NCBI GenBank assembly: GCA_026391315.1
Contig: JAPLDT010000037.1
Location: forward strand, 1-64,000
Direction of reading: 5' to 3'
DNA: 64,000 nucleotides
Source: Bacteroidia bacterium
GTDB taxonomy: Bacteria; Bacteroidota; Bacteroidia; Bacteroidales; Prolixibacteraceae
The translations under genes and the position numbers were made by a program. The notes beneath the pieces are model-generated. The model did no database searches. It was not told the DNA's origin and saw nothing but the letters and a program-made list of their open reading frames with translations. Position 1 is the first letter of the stretch; each line of letters opens with the position of its first letter. This document shows positions 7,739 through 16,958 of this stretch, piece by piece.

Positions 7739-8977
7739 ATGGCAATCAAAGTTAAATTAAGACAAAAGCCAATTTCAGGGGAAAGGCAATGTTTGTATTT
7801 AGATTTTTACCCAGCAATTCAAAACCCCAAAACGGGAAAAACAACCAGACGAGAGTTTTTAAATATGTACGTTTTTAATGAAATAGAAATTGAGGAACAG
7901 AAATATTTTGATGAGAACGGGAAAGAACAAAAAAGGTTTGTTCCTGTATTGGACAAAAAAGCTGAACCCAAAAAAGTAAAGCTGAAACCCCTGGAAAAGA
8001 TGCACAATAAAAATACAATTGATCTTGCAGAGACAATAAGGCAAAAACGTGAGAACCAAATAAATAAACCAGAAATTTACACTGGTTACGAAAAAGAGCA
8101 ACTGAAAATTAAAGAACAAGGTGAACGAAACTTTGTTGAATATTTCAAAAAACTTACAGACAAACGAAAAGACAGTAATCATGATAGCTGGGTTTCGGCT
8201 TACAAATACTTTGAGACATTTACCAAAGGAAATTTAATGTTTGACGAACTAAACGAAAAGGTTTGTACCGAGTTCAAAGAGTATTTGCTAACCACTAAAA
8301 GCAATAAGAGCAGCAAAACAACACTTTCCCAAAATTCGGCTGTTTCCTATTTCAATAAGCTGAAAGCTACTTTGAAACAAGCTTATAAAGATGGATATTT
8401 GCGTACCGATTTAAACGCAAAGATTGAACCGGTAAAGCAAGCCGAAACACAAAGAAACTTTTTAACTATGGAGGAACTGAACAGCCTTGTAAAAACAGAT
8501 TGTCAAAACCCATTATTGAAACGTGCAGCTTTGTTTTCAGCCCTCACAGGGTTGAGGTTTTCAGATATTGAAAAGCTGGTTTGGACTGAACTTGAATACA
8601 TTGAAGGCAACGGCTATTTTATTCAATTCAAGCAGCAAAAAACAAAAGGGGTTGAAATGATGCCTATTTCCGATCAGGCTTACAATTTACTGGGTGAACG
8701 TACAGAACCCACCGATAAAGTGTTTGAAGGGCTTACGTATTCAGCATACGGCAACAAACACCTTTACCAATGGATTGGAGCAGCCGGAATAACAAAAGAT
8801 ATTACTTTCCATTGTTTTCGCCACACATACGCCACCTTGCAATTAAGTAAGGGGACTGATATTTACACCGTTTCAAAGATGCTGGGACACCGTGAACTGA
8901 AAACTACACAGATTTACGCTAAAATAATTGACCAAACCAAACGGGATGCAGCCGACAAAATAAAACTGGATATGTAA
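7739..8977 (+). CDS. Tyrosine recombinase (integrase) of the mnmE island
   Basis: A 412-residue tyrosine recombinase of the Bacteroidetes type. An N-terminal arm-binding domain is followed by a SAM-like core-binding domain (about 130-230) and the catalytic domain. Catalytic residues visible: Arg in ALTGLRFSDIE (about 268), the HCFRH box (about 357), the GHREL His and the nucleophile Tyr in TTQIYAKI near the C-terminus. It presumably recombines the island with the mnmE 3' end. It is full length and looks functional. Unlike many islands, the gene is internal rather than adjacent to an attachment site. Confidence 0.93.
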   Translation: MAIKVKLRQKPISGERQCLYLDFYPAIQNPKTGKTTRREFLNMYVFNEIEIEEQKYFDENGKEQKRFVPVLDKKAEPKKVKLKPLEKMHNKNTIDLAETIRQKRENQINKPEIYTGYEKEQLKIKEQGERNFVEYFKKLTDKRKDSNHDSWVSAYKYFETFTKGNLMFDELNEKVCTEFKEYLLTTKSNKSSKTTLSQNSAVSYFNKLKATLKQAYKDGYLRTDLNAKIEPVKQAETQRNFLTMEELNSLVKTDCQNPLLKRAALFSALTGLRFSDIEKLVWTELEYIEGNGYFIQFKQQKTKGVEMMPISDQAYNLLGERTEPTDKVFEGLTYSAYGNKHLYQWIGAAGITKDITFHCFRHTYATLQLSKGTDIYTVSKMLGHRELKTTQIYAKIIDQTKRDAADKIKLDM

Positions 8978-8998
8978 TTTTTAAAGCATAATGGACAA

Positions 8999-10888
8999 AT
9001 GGATTCACAAAACGAGAAAACGTTACAAGAATTAATTCATTCCTACCGTACCAAGTTTCCAAATGATGCCAAAATATTAAGGAAAGCAGTTGAGGATGGT
9101 AAAGCAAGTTCAATCTTTCCTTCTTTATTAGAGAAATTAGCACCACCATTCAAACTAACTTCGGAAAAATTATTTCATTGTGCCAGATATTTTTACTTTC
9201 TAGGCTATTGCTTAGAGTACAATAGCGGCATTCCATTTATTGAGATTTTTAACAATACAATTGACAATAGTGGAAAGGATAAAGTTATTAATGCTGTTAA
9301 GTCTCAAAAAACACTCATAGATTTTCTTGTAGGTAAAGGAGTTGACAAAGTAGACTTAGAAGAATATGTTGCCGAAAAAGAAACTATTGAATATGCAATT
9401 GATGAGAACAATAAATCCACAGGGGTATTAAAACGGATACTTGCCAGAAAACAAATAAAGGGAAAAGAAGCAATACAAACAGATTTATTTGGTATAAAAG
9501 ATAAAATGACTGAATCGGATAAATATGAACAATCAATTAGAGTTACGAAAATAGCCACTAAAGAAGATATTGAAAGATTCAGCCAATGGCAAGGAAATAC
9601 TATAAAAGTAGGCGACAAATACTCAATTATTCCAGAACCGAACAACAAAGAAGAACTTTTTGAGCGGTTTGAGAAACTCCATGCTCAAAACTATTATGAG
9701 AGATTGCGGAACATTTTTATTCAAAAATATGGCGAAGGAAATGAAAAAATCATTAGAGATGAGTTATATGCTTTAAACAGCTTTATCGAAAAGGCAAATG
9801 AACTTTCAACGACAGAAACATTTAAAAACAAATGGGTCGATCCAAAAGAAGCCAACTTATATGAATATTCGAGGTTGGCAAATAATTACTATAAAAATCC
9901 TCAGCTTCCATTTTATCCACTATCATATTTTAATAACAATGCTATTCAAGTTTATGCTCAATATTTTCTTTACAAACAATGGCTTGAAGATAAGCTTGTT
10001 GAGTTTAAAAAAAATTTACCTACTCAACAAACAACTAAACAGATGAAAGAAAATCTTTTACAATTAGTGGCTTGCTCTAAGGGAGATGAAATAATAGATG
10101 AGATCGACAAAATTTATCTGGATAAATCATTATTAACTGGTCGGAAGATTGTTTTAATAGGTGATAGAAAAGATATTTTTAAACTTGGAGAGAAACATAT
10201 TAAAGATGGAGTGGCAAGTATTTCTTTCGATGAGAAAGAATACATATTTCCCGAATGGAAGATTAAGAATATTGTGGATTGTTGTAAAGATCGTTTGAAG
10301 AAGTTGAAAAGAAGGCAAACTGAAGAAACCTTATCTCCTCAACCTTCAAGAATAAATTTAGAATATAAATCCAATAGTTTTATTCAGCTACTTATTTCTG
10401 GTATCAAAGAATTACAGGAAAGAGGCGTTAAAGAACCCTTTATTTTCAACCTCAAAGAAAGTAATGAAAAAGATGAATCCGGTTTTCGGGACTGGTTCAG
10501 TGAGTTTTTTCAAAGGCATGGTTTTATTGCCCATGCTGAAAGAAAAAAAGAAAAAGGTAGGATTGACTTGATCGTAAAACGTGATGATTTCGGAGAGAAG
10601 AAAATTGAGTTCAAAATTTGGTACAATCCTGACAAGAAAGAAATAGTAAATCAAATCTATTCGTATCTCACTGATTTCAATAACGAAGGATATATTTTCA
10701 TGATTAATGATATGAAAAGCCAAATCATCGAAGAATATAAAAGCATTGTAACCCAAAATCAAAAAAATAAGTGGAATGGTACATGGGATATTTTAAATAA
10801 TAACGGCTACGAATATTTCAAGTCCGGTCATAATATCGGAGCAAATCCCAAAACAATATATCATTTCAATTTTAATATTTACCCTTAA
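8999..10888 (+). CDS. Large protein with a C-terminal PD-(D/E)XK nuclease-like domain
   Basis: A 629-residue protein beginning 22 bp after the integrase. I do not recognise residues 1-450; they are charged and probably mostly helical. Residues about 490-600 resemble a PD-(D/E)XK nuclease: GFRDWFSEFFQRHG, then GRIDLIVK followed about a dozen residues later by IEFKIW, giving the D...ExK arrangement after an opening helix. Codon use is AT-rich like the rest of the island. A defence nuclease or restriction-like enzyme is the best guess from the motif and the location. Confidence 0.6.
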   Translation: MDSQNEKTLQELIHSYRTKFPNDAKILRKAVEDGKASSIFPSLLEKLAPPFKLTSEKLFHCARYFYFLGYCLEYNSGIPFIEIFNNTIDNSGKDKVINAVKSQKTLIDFLVGKGVDKVDLEEYVAEKETIEYAIDENNKSTGVLKRILARKQIKGKEAIQTDLFGIKDKMTESDKYEQSIRVTKIATKEDIERFSQWQGNTIKVGDKYSIIPEPNNKEELFERFEKLHAQNYYERLRNIFIQKYGEGNEKIIRDELYALNSFIEKANELSTTETFKNKWVDPKEANLYEYSRLANNYYKNPQLPFYPLSYFNNNAIQVYAQYFLYKQWLEDKLVEFKKNLPTQQTTKQMKENLLQLVACSKGDEIIDEIDKIYLDKSLLTGRKIVLIGDRKDIFKLGEKHIKDGVASISFDEKEYIFPEWKIKNIVDCCKDRLKKLKRRQTEETLSPQPSRINLEYKSNSFIQLLISGIKELQERGVKEPFIFNLKESNEKDESGFRDWFSEFFQRHGFIAHAERKKEKGRIDLIVKRDDFGEKKIEFKIWYNPDKKEIVNQIYSYLTDFNNEGYIFMINDMKSQIIEEYKSIVTQNQKNKWNGTWDILNNNGYEYFKSGHNIGANPKTIYHFNFNIYP

Positions 10889-11042
10889 GATTTGTCCAGT
10901 TTTATCCAGAGAAAATCAGACATTAAAAGTCGACTATTCCAATATCCGTTTCGATTTCACCGTTTTTACCTATATGGAATTTAATTTATAAGTGAAGTAA
11001 TTTTAAAATTTCTCATTTATAATACAAACTTTCTCAATAAAG

Positions 11043-11074
11043 ATGTCACGTTTTTACCGGTAGAAACGTGACAT
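11043..11074. promoter_or_regulatory. 32-bp palindromic operator of the AbiE operon
   Basis: Arms ATGTCACGTTT (11043-11053) and AAACGTGACAT (11064-11074) are perfect inverted repeats around TACCGGTA, itself palindromic on the same centre (11058.5). Only one base pair of the 16-bp half-site is unmatched. It lies 5 bp before the -7 element, covering the -33 region, which is where an autorepressor would sit. AbiEi antitoxins are known to bind inverted repeats in their own promoters. Confidence 0.7.
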
Positions 11075-11078
11075 TTTA

Positions 11079-11086
11079 TATCTTTG
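11079..11086 (+). promoter_or_regulatory. -7 element of the AbiE operon promoter
   Basis: TATCTTTG matches TAnnTTTG, 18 nt before the ATG of the antitoxin gene and directly downstream of the palindromic operator. Confidence 0.6.
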
Positions 11087-11104
11087 CAAAAGAAAAATTG
11101 AAAC

Positions 11105-11827
11105 ATGAAAGTAACGGAACTACTTAGAGATAAAATTGAGAGTTTTCCTGATGGATTTGTATTTTCTTACGATGAATTTGGAATCGATGCAGACAAAGAA
11201 AGTGCATTCAAAAAGGCTATGTCCCGACTGGTAAAATCGGGTATTATTGAAAGATTGTCAAAGGGCAGATTTTACAAACCAATGAAAGGAATTATAGGAA
11301 ATCTCAGGCCTGATGAATATGAAATTGTAAAAGACCTTTTGTTCGAAAATCGCAAGACTGTAGGATATATCACGGGTTTAGGAATTTTCAACCATTTGGG
11401 ACTAACTACCCAGATGTCAAGCATTATCCAGATTGGTGCCAATTTTGACAAGAAGCAACTCCGACGGGGGAAATATACCATCAAATTTATAAGACAATGG
11501 AATAACATAACCAGAAGTAACATCTACTATTTACAGTTACTCGATAGCATCCGGTTTATAAAGAACATCCCCGATACGACTATTGAACAGTCATTTAATC
11601 GGTTAGTCTTTCTGATCGGAGAATTATCAGAGAAGGAAATAATCGCATTTACTGAACTGGCATTAAAATACCCACCTTCAACCCGTTCCCTAACCGGAGC
11701 ATTACTTGAGAAATTGGAATACAACAGCTTTGCAAACAAGTTGCTCAAAAGCCTCAAGCAAACAACAAATTTCAAGATTGATATTTCAACAGACCTGATC
11801 AAAGACAAACAAAAATGGAAGATTTAG
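11105..11827 (+). CDS. AbiEi-type antitoxin (DUF6088 family)
   Basis: A 240-residue protein with an N-terminal winged helix (residues about 1-60: KVTELLRDKIESFPDGFVFS to IERLSKGRFYKP), followed by the AbiEi-type C-terminal region. It is the antitoxin and autorepressor half of a type IV toxin-antitoxin pair. The 3' end overlaps the next gene by 13 bp (11815-11827), which favours translational coupling. The 32-bp palindrome in its promoter is the probable binding site. Type IV antitoxins act by countering the toxin's effect rather than by binding it. Confidence 0.85.
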   Translation: MKVTELLRDKIESFPDGFVFSYDEFGIDADKESAFKKAMSRLVKSGIIERLSKGRFYKPMKGIIGNLRPDEYEIVKDLLFENRKTVGYITGLGIFNHLGLTTQMSSIIQIGANFDKKQLRRGKYTIKFIRQWNNITRSNIYYLQLLDSIRFIKNIPDTTIEQSFNRLVFLIGELSEKEIIAFTELALKYPPSTRSLTGALLEKLEYNSFANKLLKSLKQTTNFKIDISTDLIKDKQKWKI

Positions 11828-12780
11828 TCATGCTACACGAATATCCGGAAATATTCAACAGTGCAGTTAAAGAAACATCAGATAATCTGAATATAAGAGA
11901 ATTCTTCATTGAAAAGGATTATTGGATCACCCTTGTGCTAAAGCGTTTATCTGAAAGTGAATATGTTGATTCGGTTGTTTTCAAGGGTGGCACCTCTTTG
12001 TCTAAAGCATATGGCTTGATCGATCGGTTTTCTGAGGATATCGATTTAGCAGTAATTAATAACCTGGCATCATCTGGAAATCAGATTAAAAACTTGATCA
12101 GAGACGTTGAAAAAGAAATTGCCAGGGATCTGAAAGAAATGGAAACTCCAGGAGTTACCAGTAAAGGTTCAAGGTTTAGGAAATCTGTTTTTCATTATCC
12201 ATCGATTTTCAAAAATAGTGAAGTAACGGCCATCTCGGATAAACTGATCGTTGAAATAAACTCATTTGCAAATCCTTATCCATATCAAAAGATTCAGGTG
12301 CAAAGCATTATTGGACAATTCTTTCAGACGCATAACGCAACTGAACTAATTGAAAAATACAGCCTTGAGCCATTTAATCTGAATGTGCTTGATAAAAAGC
12401 AAACCATGCTTGAAAAGCTGGTTTCCCTGATCCGTTTTTCCTTTGATGACAACCCAATTAAAAGTATTTCAGGTAAAATACGTCACTTCTATGACCTTTT
12501 TTATCTGTTATCGGATGAGGAATGCAATGATTATGTAATATCACAAAGCTTCAAAAAAGACTTTGTTGACCTGCATGAACATGACAAACTAATATTTAGT
12601 GATCCTATTGGCTGGAGCCAAAAAACGTTGAATCAATCCCCATTAATTACTAATTTTGATCAATTATGGGATGCTTTGAAGGCATCTTACAGAACGGAAC
12701 TGCTCCAGATTGCATTTAGTAAGATACCAGATGAAAAAGAAGTCAAAAGCAGCTTTAAGTCGTTGATAGAAAGGCTGTAA
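11815..12780 (+). CDS. AbiEii/AbiGii-type nucleotidyltransferase toxin
   Basis: A 321-residue DNA polymerase-beta-like nucleotidyltransferase. The signature VVFKGGTSLSKAYGLIDRFS (about residues 56-75) is followed at once by EDIDLAV, giving the GS-x-DxD active site expected for AbiEii toxins. Related enzymes add nucleotides to tRNA acceptor stems. Overlap with the upstream antitoxin gene confirms the pair. On the island it would provide phage defence by abortive infection and island maintenance. Confidence 0.88.
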   Translation: MEDLVMLHEYPEIFNSAVKETSDNLNIREFFIEKDYWITLVLKRLSESEYVDSVVFKGGTSLSKAYGLIDRFSEDIDLAVINNLASSGNQIKNLIRDVEKEIARDLKEMETPGVTSKGSRFRKSVFHYPSIFKNSEVTAISDKLIVEINSFANPYPYQKIQVQSIIGQFFQTHNATELIEKYSLEPFNLNVLDKKQTMLEKLVSLIRFSFDDNPIKSISGKIRHFYDLFYLLSDEECNDYVISQSFKKDFVDLHEHDKLIFSDPIGWSQKTLNQSPLITNFDQLWDALKASYRTELLQIAFSKIPDEKEVKSSFKSLIERL

Positions 12781-12881
12781 TTCAGAAAAATATTTCTTTT
12801 AGTTTCTTTTAATTGATATATTGCTGTTGCCTATTTGTTGCCCTATTTCTGTAAAATATTGATCTATAACATATATATACT

Positions 12882-12899
12882 TTCTGTATCGGAAAATAG
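12882..12899 (+). repeat. Putative attR: displaced copy of the mnmE 3' end
   Basis: TTC TGT ATC GGA AAA TAG reads F-C-I-G-K-stop, the invariant MnmE C-terminus, with no coding sequence before it. It matches the real mnmE end (5638-5655) at 14 of 18 bases, with every difference at a wobble position. It marks the right edge of the island. Confidence 0.7.
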
Positions 12900-12901
12900 T
12901 T

Positions 12902-13046
12902 TTAGACATTTTTCAAATTTTCCCAAAACTCTTTTGAGTCCATTACCTTGCCGCTTTCAGCATCTTTGAGACCGGCGAGAATCTCTTTTTGAGGGATGCC
13001 GTGAGCTCTTCCAACCAATCAGTCTTAGCCCTTGAGATTCGTATCT
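12902..13046 (-). pseudogene. Frameshifted remnant of an antitoxin-like gene
   Basis: On the minus strand, one frame reads RISRAKTDWLEELTASLKK and the next continues KEILAGLKDAESGKVMDS and then KEFWENLKNV before a stop at 12902-12904. Joined by one frameshift near 12990, the product resembles the C-terminal part of short RelB/addiction-module antitoxins (W-x-E-x4-Q/K...GL-x-D-x-E-x-GKV). No start codon is visible; the 5' end is lost at the neighbouring gene's stop. It lies just outside the island. The identity is tentative. Confidence 0.35.
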
Positions 13047-13051
13047 GGAAG

Positions 13052-15424
13052 CTATTTTCCCACCGTAAAAACTCCCTTCCCGCTTCCCACCAAACCTCCA
13101 TCCGAAATACCCTGAACTTCTACCACAAAATCAGACTTCACTTTTCCGGCCGTTACCGAAAACTCAAACTGACCGGTTTTATCGACGATCTGTTCCGGAA
13201 TCCACAGCAAAGTTGTTCGGGTATCGCGTTTGGGATTGACTGGAGAGGTGGAAAATTTCCCCGGAATACGGTACCCATGATCGTATTTCGCGCTTGACTC
13301 GCTTGGTGTTTCCACAAGTTTGGGCGCCTTTTTCTGGAATATTTCGATAATCCCCACCGAGTTCAATCCAGTATAACGCTGTATATCCATGGGATTGGTC
13401 GAAACATTGATGTGGTCGACCTCCATGGGTGAAATACTCGACAAGGCCGAAATGTCCGTTCCCAACTGCTGACCATCCAAAACAATCAACGCACCCCCCT
13501 GGTAATTTAAGGAATTCTCACTCCCTATAAAAACGATCTGGTTGTTAACGATCTTGTAAGGCTTGAGGGTCTTAATGACATCCATTATACTTGTTGCCGA
13601 TGCAAACATTTTTCGTTGGTTATCCAGAGCCGTTGTGTTGGCTTTAAACACTTTGGGGGCGTTCTGAAAAAGTTCTTCGTTGTTGGCGAAATAGGCCGGA
13701 TCAGGAACATTTTCTTTGCCCGATAAGGAGTATTTCCGTGCAAATCCGGCAATGAATACCGCCAACTTCGACTCGAAATTTCTGTCGGATTCTATTTTGA
13801 ACGGACGTCTGGTTCCATTTTCCTTTACTGGGCTGTATGACAGAACTTCCGCCCAGCTAAATCCCTTCAATCTGTTGGCAATCAAATAGACATCCAGCAG
13901 AGTTGTCTGGGTAACCCTCCCTTTGAGGGCGTCTGAAATCAGTGAAAAAGGAGTTTCCAGTTCTGATTCGATCATTATTCCTTCGCTGATATTGGTTCTA
14001 TCCTCATTCAATCGGGATTTGTTTGTTATCATCACAGCTACATTACCCGAAACAGGCTGATTGTTCTCATCGGTGAGACGAACTTTAACCTTCATTTCGC
14101 CACCGGCAAGCAATGTGCTCTTTTCAGGATCAATCTGCAGTTTAAGCTCCTGCTTTTTATCCACAAAAACGATGCGCTCAGCCAAAATTTCTCCCTCTTT
14201 CGAGAATACTGACAGAAGATTGATGCCTTGTGGCAGATTTGCTACCGGAATCTTTATTCTTCCGGATTTGTCGAGATCCATGTCGGCAGCCCAGTAGATC
14301 GTACTGCCCCGGGAAACGGAAAGAGCGATAGAATGCTTTTGCTTGTCAGCAAAAATCAGGTTGGAGGTAACAAATTCCGCATCATACTTCACGATAGAAA
14401 GTGCAAGACCTTTCTCATTTGGTACCGGAAGATCGAACGACTGGTTTTGCCCGTTTACTCCGGAAAGCACCAGCTTATATTTTTGATTGGCAGCGTTTTC
14501 CACAGAAAAGAGTCCCAAACCTTTGGTGAAGGTCTTAATCTGCGCGATGGATTGACCCTCCTGATTCAGAATATTTCCTTCTACCTCAACAGCTATTCCC
14601 CACTTATTGAATGCTGTAAACCCGATTTTCGACTGGACTCCGGGAATCAGCGTACCTCCTTCAGGGAAGAATTTAATTTCGACAGGATCGAGACTGGAAG
14701 GGAGGTAGCTTTCACTTTGCCAATCATCCCTGTTGGCGCTCAATTCGCAAACAAAAGGTTCGCCATTTGATTTTGAAGGCAATGTAAATGAAATCGTTAG
14801 CTTCCCAGCTGCATCCGTCTTTACCTTACCTTTATCAATAACATTCTCTCCATTCTTCAATTGGAAACGCAGCACGGCGTTTTTTTGAATCTCACCAGAT
14901 AGATCCCGAAGTATAGCACTGAATTCATTTTGCCGACCGGAAACGGAGATTTTATCCTTTGTGCTTGCCTCAACAACCCATTGATTGCTGTACCATGGAT
15001 CAATTGAAAGCCTTGTGATGGCAACATCCTCAGGAACAATTGTCAGCGCTGAATAAACACAGAGAAAATATTCTCCTTTTGCCAGTTCTTTGGGCAGAGT
15101 CAAATCGCTTGCAACAGAGCCGCTGTTCAATTTAAATAGCTCCTGAACCTCCGATTTACCCTTTGAATCATAGAGCTTTACAAATATTTCACCACTCTCC
15201 TTACCGACAGATTGGTGGTTCCAATCGGTCACAAAGGCTCGAAACCAGACGGTTTCGCCGGGTCTGTACAAACTCTTATCCGTGGTAACATAAATCTTCT
15301 CATTGGGAAAAGCAGAAAAATAATCTCCCATCTGTTTGCTGATTCGAGGTAGCGGACTCTGTTCCTGAGCAGAACTTAAAAATCCGGCAAAAACGAGCAT
15401 TACGAGCAAACTTAAACTCTTCAT
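13052..15424 (-). CDS. Exported MG2/alpha-2-macroglobulin-type protein with TonB plug-like domain
   Basis: A 790-residue protein with an N-terminal signal peptide (about 1-19, MKSLSLLVMLVFAGFLSSAQ). An MG2 macroglobulin domain follows (about 38-130: NEKIYVTTDKSLYRPGETVW is typical), then further Ig-like repeats and, near residues 650-710, a plug-like segment (GGALIVLDGQQLGTDISALS, VGIIEIFQKK) resembling the plug domain of TonB-dependent receptors without any beta-barrel. This architecture is common in Bacteroidetes; the proteins are probably periplasmic or outer-membrane and of unknown function. It is transcribed alone. Confidence 0.82.
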   Translation of the reverse strand: MKSLSLLVMLVFAGFLSSAQEQSPLPRISKQMGDYFSAFPNEKIYVTTDKSLYRPGETVWFRAFVTDWNHQSVGKESGEIFVKLYDSKGKSEVQELFKLNSGSVASDLTLPKELAKGEYFLCVYSALTIVPEDVAITRLSIDPWYSNQWVVEASTKDKISVSGRQNEFSAILRDLSGEIQKNAVLRFQLKNGENVIDKGKVKTDAAGKLTISFTLPSKSNGEPFVCELSANRDDWQSESYLPSSLDPVEIKFFPEGGTLIPGVQSKIGFTAFNKWGIAVEVEGNILNQEGQSIAQIKTFTKGLGLFSVENAANQKYKLVLSGVNGQNQSFDLPVPNEKGLALSIVKYDAEFVTSNLIFADKQKHSIALSVSRGSTIYWAADMDLDKSGRIKIPVANLPQGINLLSVFSKEGEILAERIVFVDKKQELKLQIDPEKSTLLAGGEMKVKVRLTDENNQPVSGNVAVMITNKSRLNEDRTNISEGIMIESELETPFSLISDALKGRVTQTTLLDVYLIANRLKGFSWAEVLSYSPVKENGTRRPFKIESDRNFESKLAVFIAGFARKYSLSGKENVPDPAYFANNEELFQNAPKVFKANTTALDNQRKMFASATSIMDVIKTLKPYKIVNNQIVFIGSENSLNYQGGALIVLDGQQLGTDISALSSISPMEVDHINVSTNPMDIQRYTGLNSVGIIEIFQKKAPKLVETPSESSAKYDHGYRIPGKFSTSPVNPKRDTRTTLLWIPEQIVDKTGQFEFSVTAGKVKSDFVVEVQGISDGGLVGSGKGVFTVGK

Positions 15425-15631
15425 TGGAATAATTTTTAAATATTATGACACTTTTAGATCAACCAAATTAAAATCAGGCTTTCTGAAGTTCTAACCCTTA
15501 ACACAATAAGTATGTACCAATGAATGTTAACAGCCTGCTATTAAGTGGTTTTGATACATAATCAATCCAGCATGCCCCAATTGACTTTTCCCGTTCGCCG
15601 GTAAGCATATAGGCTGTTTGCTACCTTTAAT

Positions 15632-16771
15632 CTAAAGTATAAGGTGCGGAACAAACCTGCTGGCATTGTCTGTTATAAGACTATTGCTTTCCCTAATGCC
15701 AATGCCCGCAGATTCCTGGCCCACGATCCAGCTGCCAATCAGGGGATACTGTCCATCAAAATCGGGAAGTGTACACAATGCCTGGTAAATATAACCCTCT
15801 TCTCCGTATTCACCCGAGGTTTCGGCAAGCATCTTCCCGTTGTTCATGAGTTGGATGTTGGCCCCTTCCCGCGAAAGGATTGGCTTCCTGGCAAAACTTG
15901 ATCCTGCCAGTTCTTTGTCCGATTCAAAATAGGATTCCAGCAGGTTATCATGGCCATAATTGAGTTTCCAAAGAATGGGCAGGATGGCTTTGCTGGAGAG
16001 AATCATCTTCCAACTGGGTTCTATCCAGAAAGTTTTTGATCTGTCTTTCAGAATATTTTGGCCGAACTCTTCATGAACCAGCCACTCGTAAGGATACAAC
16101 TTGAAAATATTCCTGATAATCGAATCTTCCAGATCCAGAAACTGAGGATAGGTTGTATCCCAGCCAATTTCATCCAGGTACAAAAATTTGGTTTCCAGTC
16201 CGGCCTGAATGGCACAGTCGCGCATGTACTCGGTGGTAGTCAGATCTTCGTCCGAATCCCTTGCAGTGGTGAAGTGAAGGAATCCCGGATGGAGATACTC
16301 TTTCAGGTAGCTCCAATACGCAATAAGCTTCTCATGGATGGAGTTGAACTGATCGCGACGGTCATCAAAATCCTGCAGCCAGTGCCATTGTACCACAGAC
16401 GACTCGAACAACGAGGTGGGTGTATCAGCATTGAATTCGAGCAGCTTAGGCTTTCCGTTTTTAAAGGCAAAATCAAAGCGACCATAAATGGCAGGTGCGT
16501 CATTGTTCCAGCTATCTTCGATGTGCGGAATAAACCATTCGGGGATATGAAATTGATGGTATAAATTGTTGTCAATCACATATTGAACGGCATTCAATGA
16601 GAGTTCCCACAGATCGTTGGTTGCCTTCTCCAGTGTATCAACCTCTGTCATAGAAAATTCATAATAGACAGATTCATCCCAATAAGGAGATTCAAGGGTG
16701 TGGAAATTGAATCCCAACTCTTCCACTTTTTGCTGCCAGCCACTCCGGGGAGTAATAATGTGTCTTTTCAC
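15632..16771 (-). CDS. Glutathionylspermidine synthase-like ATP-grasp protein (YgiC/YjfC family)
   Basis: A 379-residue ATP-grasp enzyme of the glutathionylspermidine synthase-like family: IYGRFDFAFKNGKPKLLEFN followed by ADTPTSLFE is the family core, and the C-terminal half has the lid and metal-binding region (WKMILSSKAILPILWKL, ARKPILSREGANI). It lacks the N-terminal amidase of E. coli Gss, like YgiC and YjfC, and presumably ligates a carboxylate to an amine; the substrate is unknown. The downstream position of small lipoprotein genes, one ending in an RGGFG motif as in YgiB, mirrors the E. coli ygiB-ygiC pairing. Confidence 0.88.
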   Translation of the reverse strand: MKRHIITPRSGWQQKVEELGFNFHTLESPYWDESVYYEFSMTEVDTLEKATNDLWELSLNAVQYVIDNNLYHQFHIPEWFIPHIEDSWNNDAPAIYGRFDFAFKNGKPKLLEFNADTPTSLFESSVVQWHWLQDFDDRRDQFNSIHEKLIAYWSYLKEYLHPGFLHFTTARDSDEDLTTTEYMRDCAIQAGLETKFLYLDEIGWDTTYPQFLDLEDSIIRNIFKLYPYEWLVHEEFGQNILKDRSKTFWIEPSWKMILSSKAILPILWKLNYGHDNLLESYFESDKELAGSSFARKPILSREGANIQLMNNGKMLAETSGEYGEEGYIYQALCTLPDFDGQYPLIGSWIVGQESAGIGIRESNSLITDNASRFVPHLIL

Positions 16772-16958
16772 TCGTAAATATATTTGCTAAATTATTGAAT
16801 ATAAGCAAGTACTCATGGAACTCGCAAATAAATTTTCATTGCCTTTTGTGAGCCAGGTTCATGCTCGTTTCATACGAATATAATTTATTTCTTAATGGCC
16901 GTATGGAACCCTCAGAGTAATATAAATCTTCTTTTATGCACATTTGATCATGAGGGTT

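Larger units (their letters stand above)
5656..12881. mobile_element. Genomic island in the 3' end of mnmE
   Basis: About 7.2 kb of AT-rich DNA bounded by two versions of the mnmE terminal codons. It carries an excisionase-like HTH protein, a pentapeptide-repeat protein, a tyrosine integrase, a putative nuclease and an AbiE-type toxin-antitoxin pair. The integrase, the attachment-site duplication and the toxin-antitoxin cargo together are the standard anatomy of a site-specifically integrated island. There are no conjugation or replication genes, so it would need another element to move between cells. The AbiE part could be a separate passenger. Confidence 0.75.
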
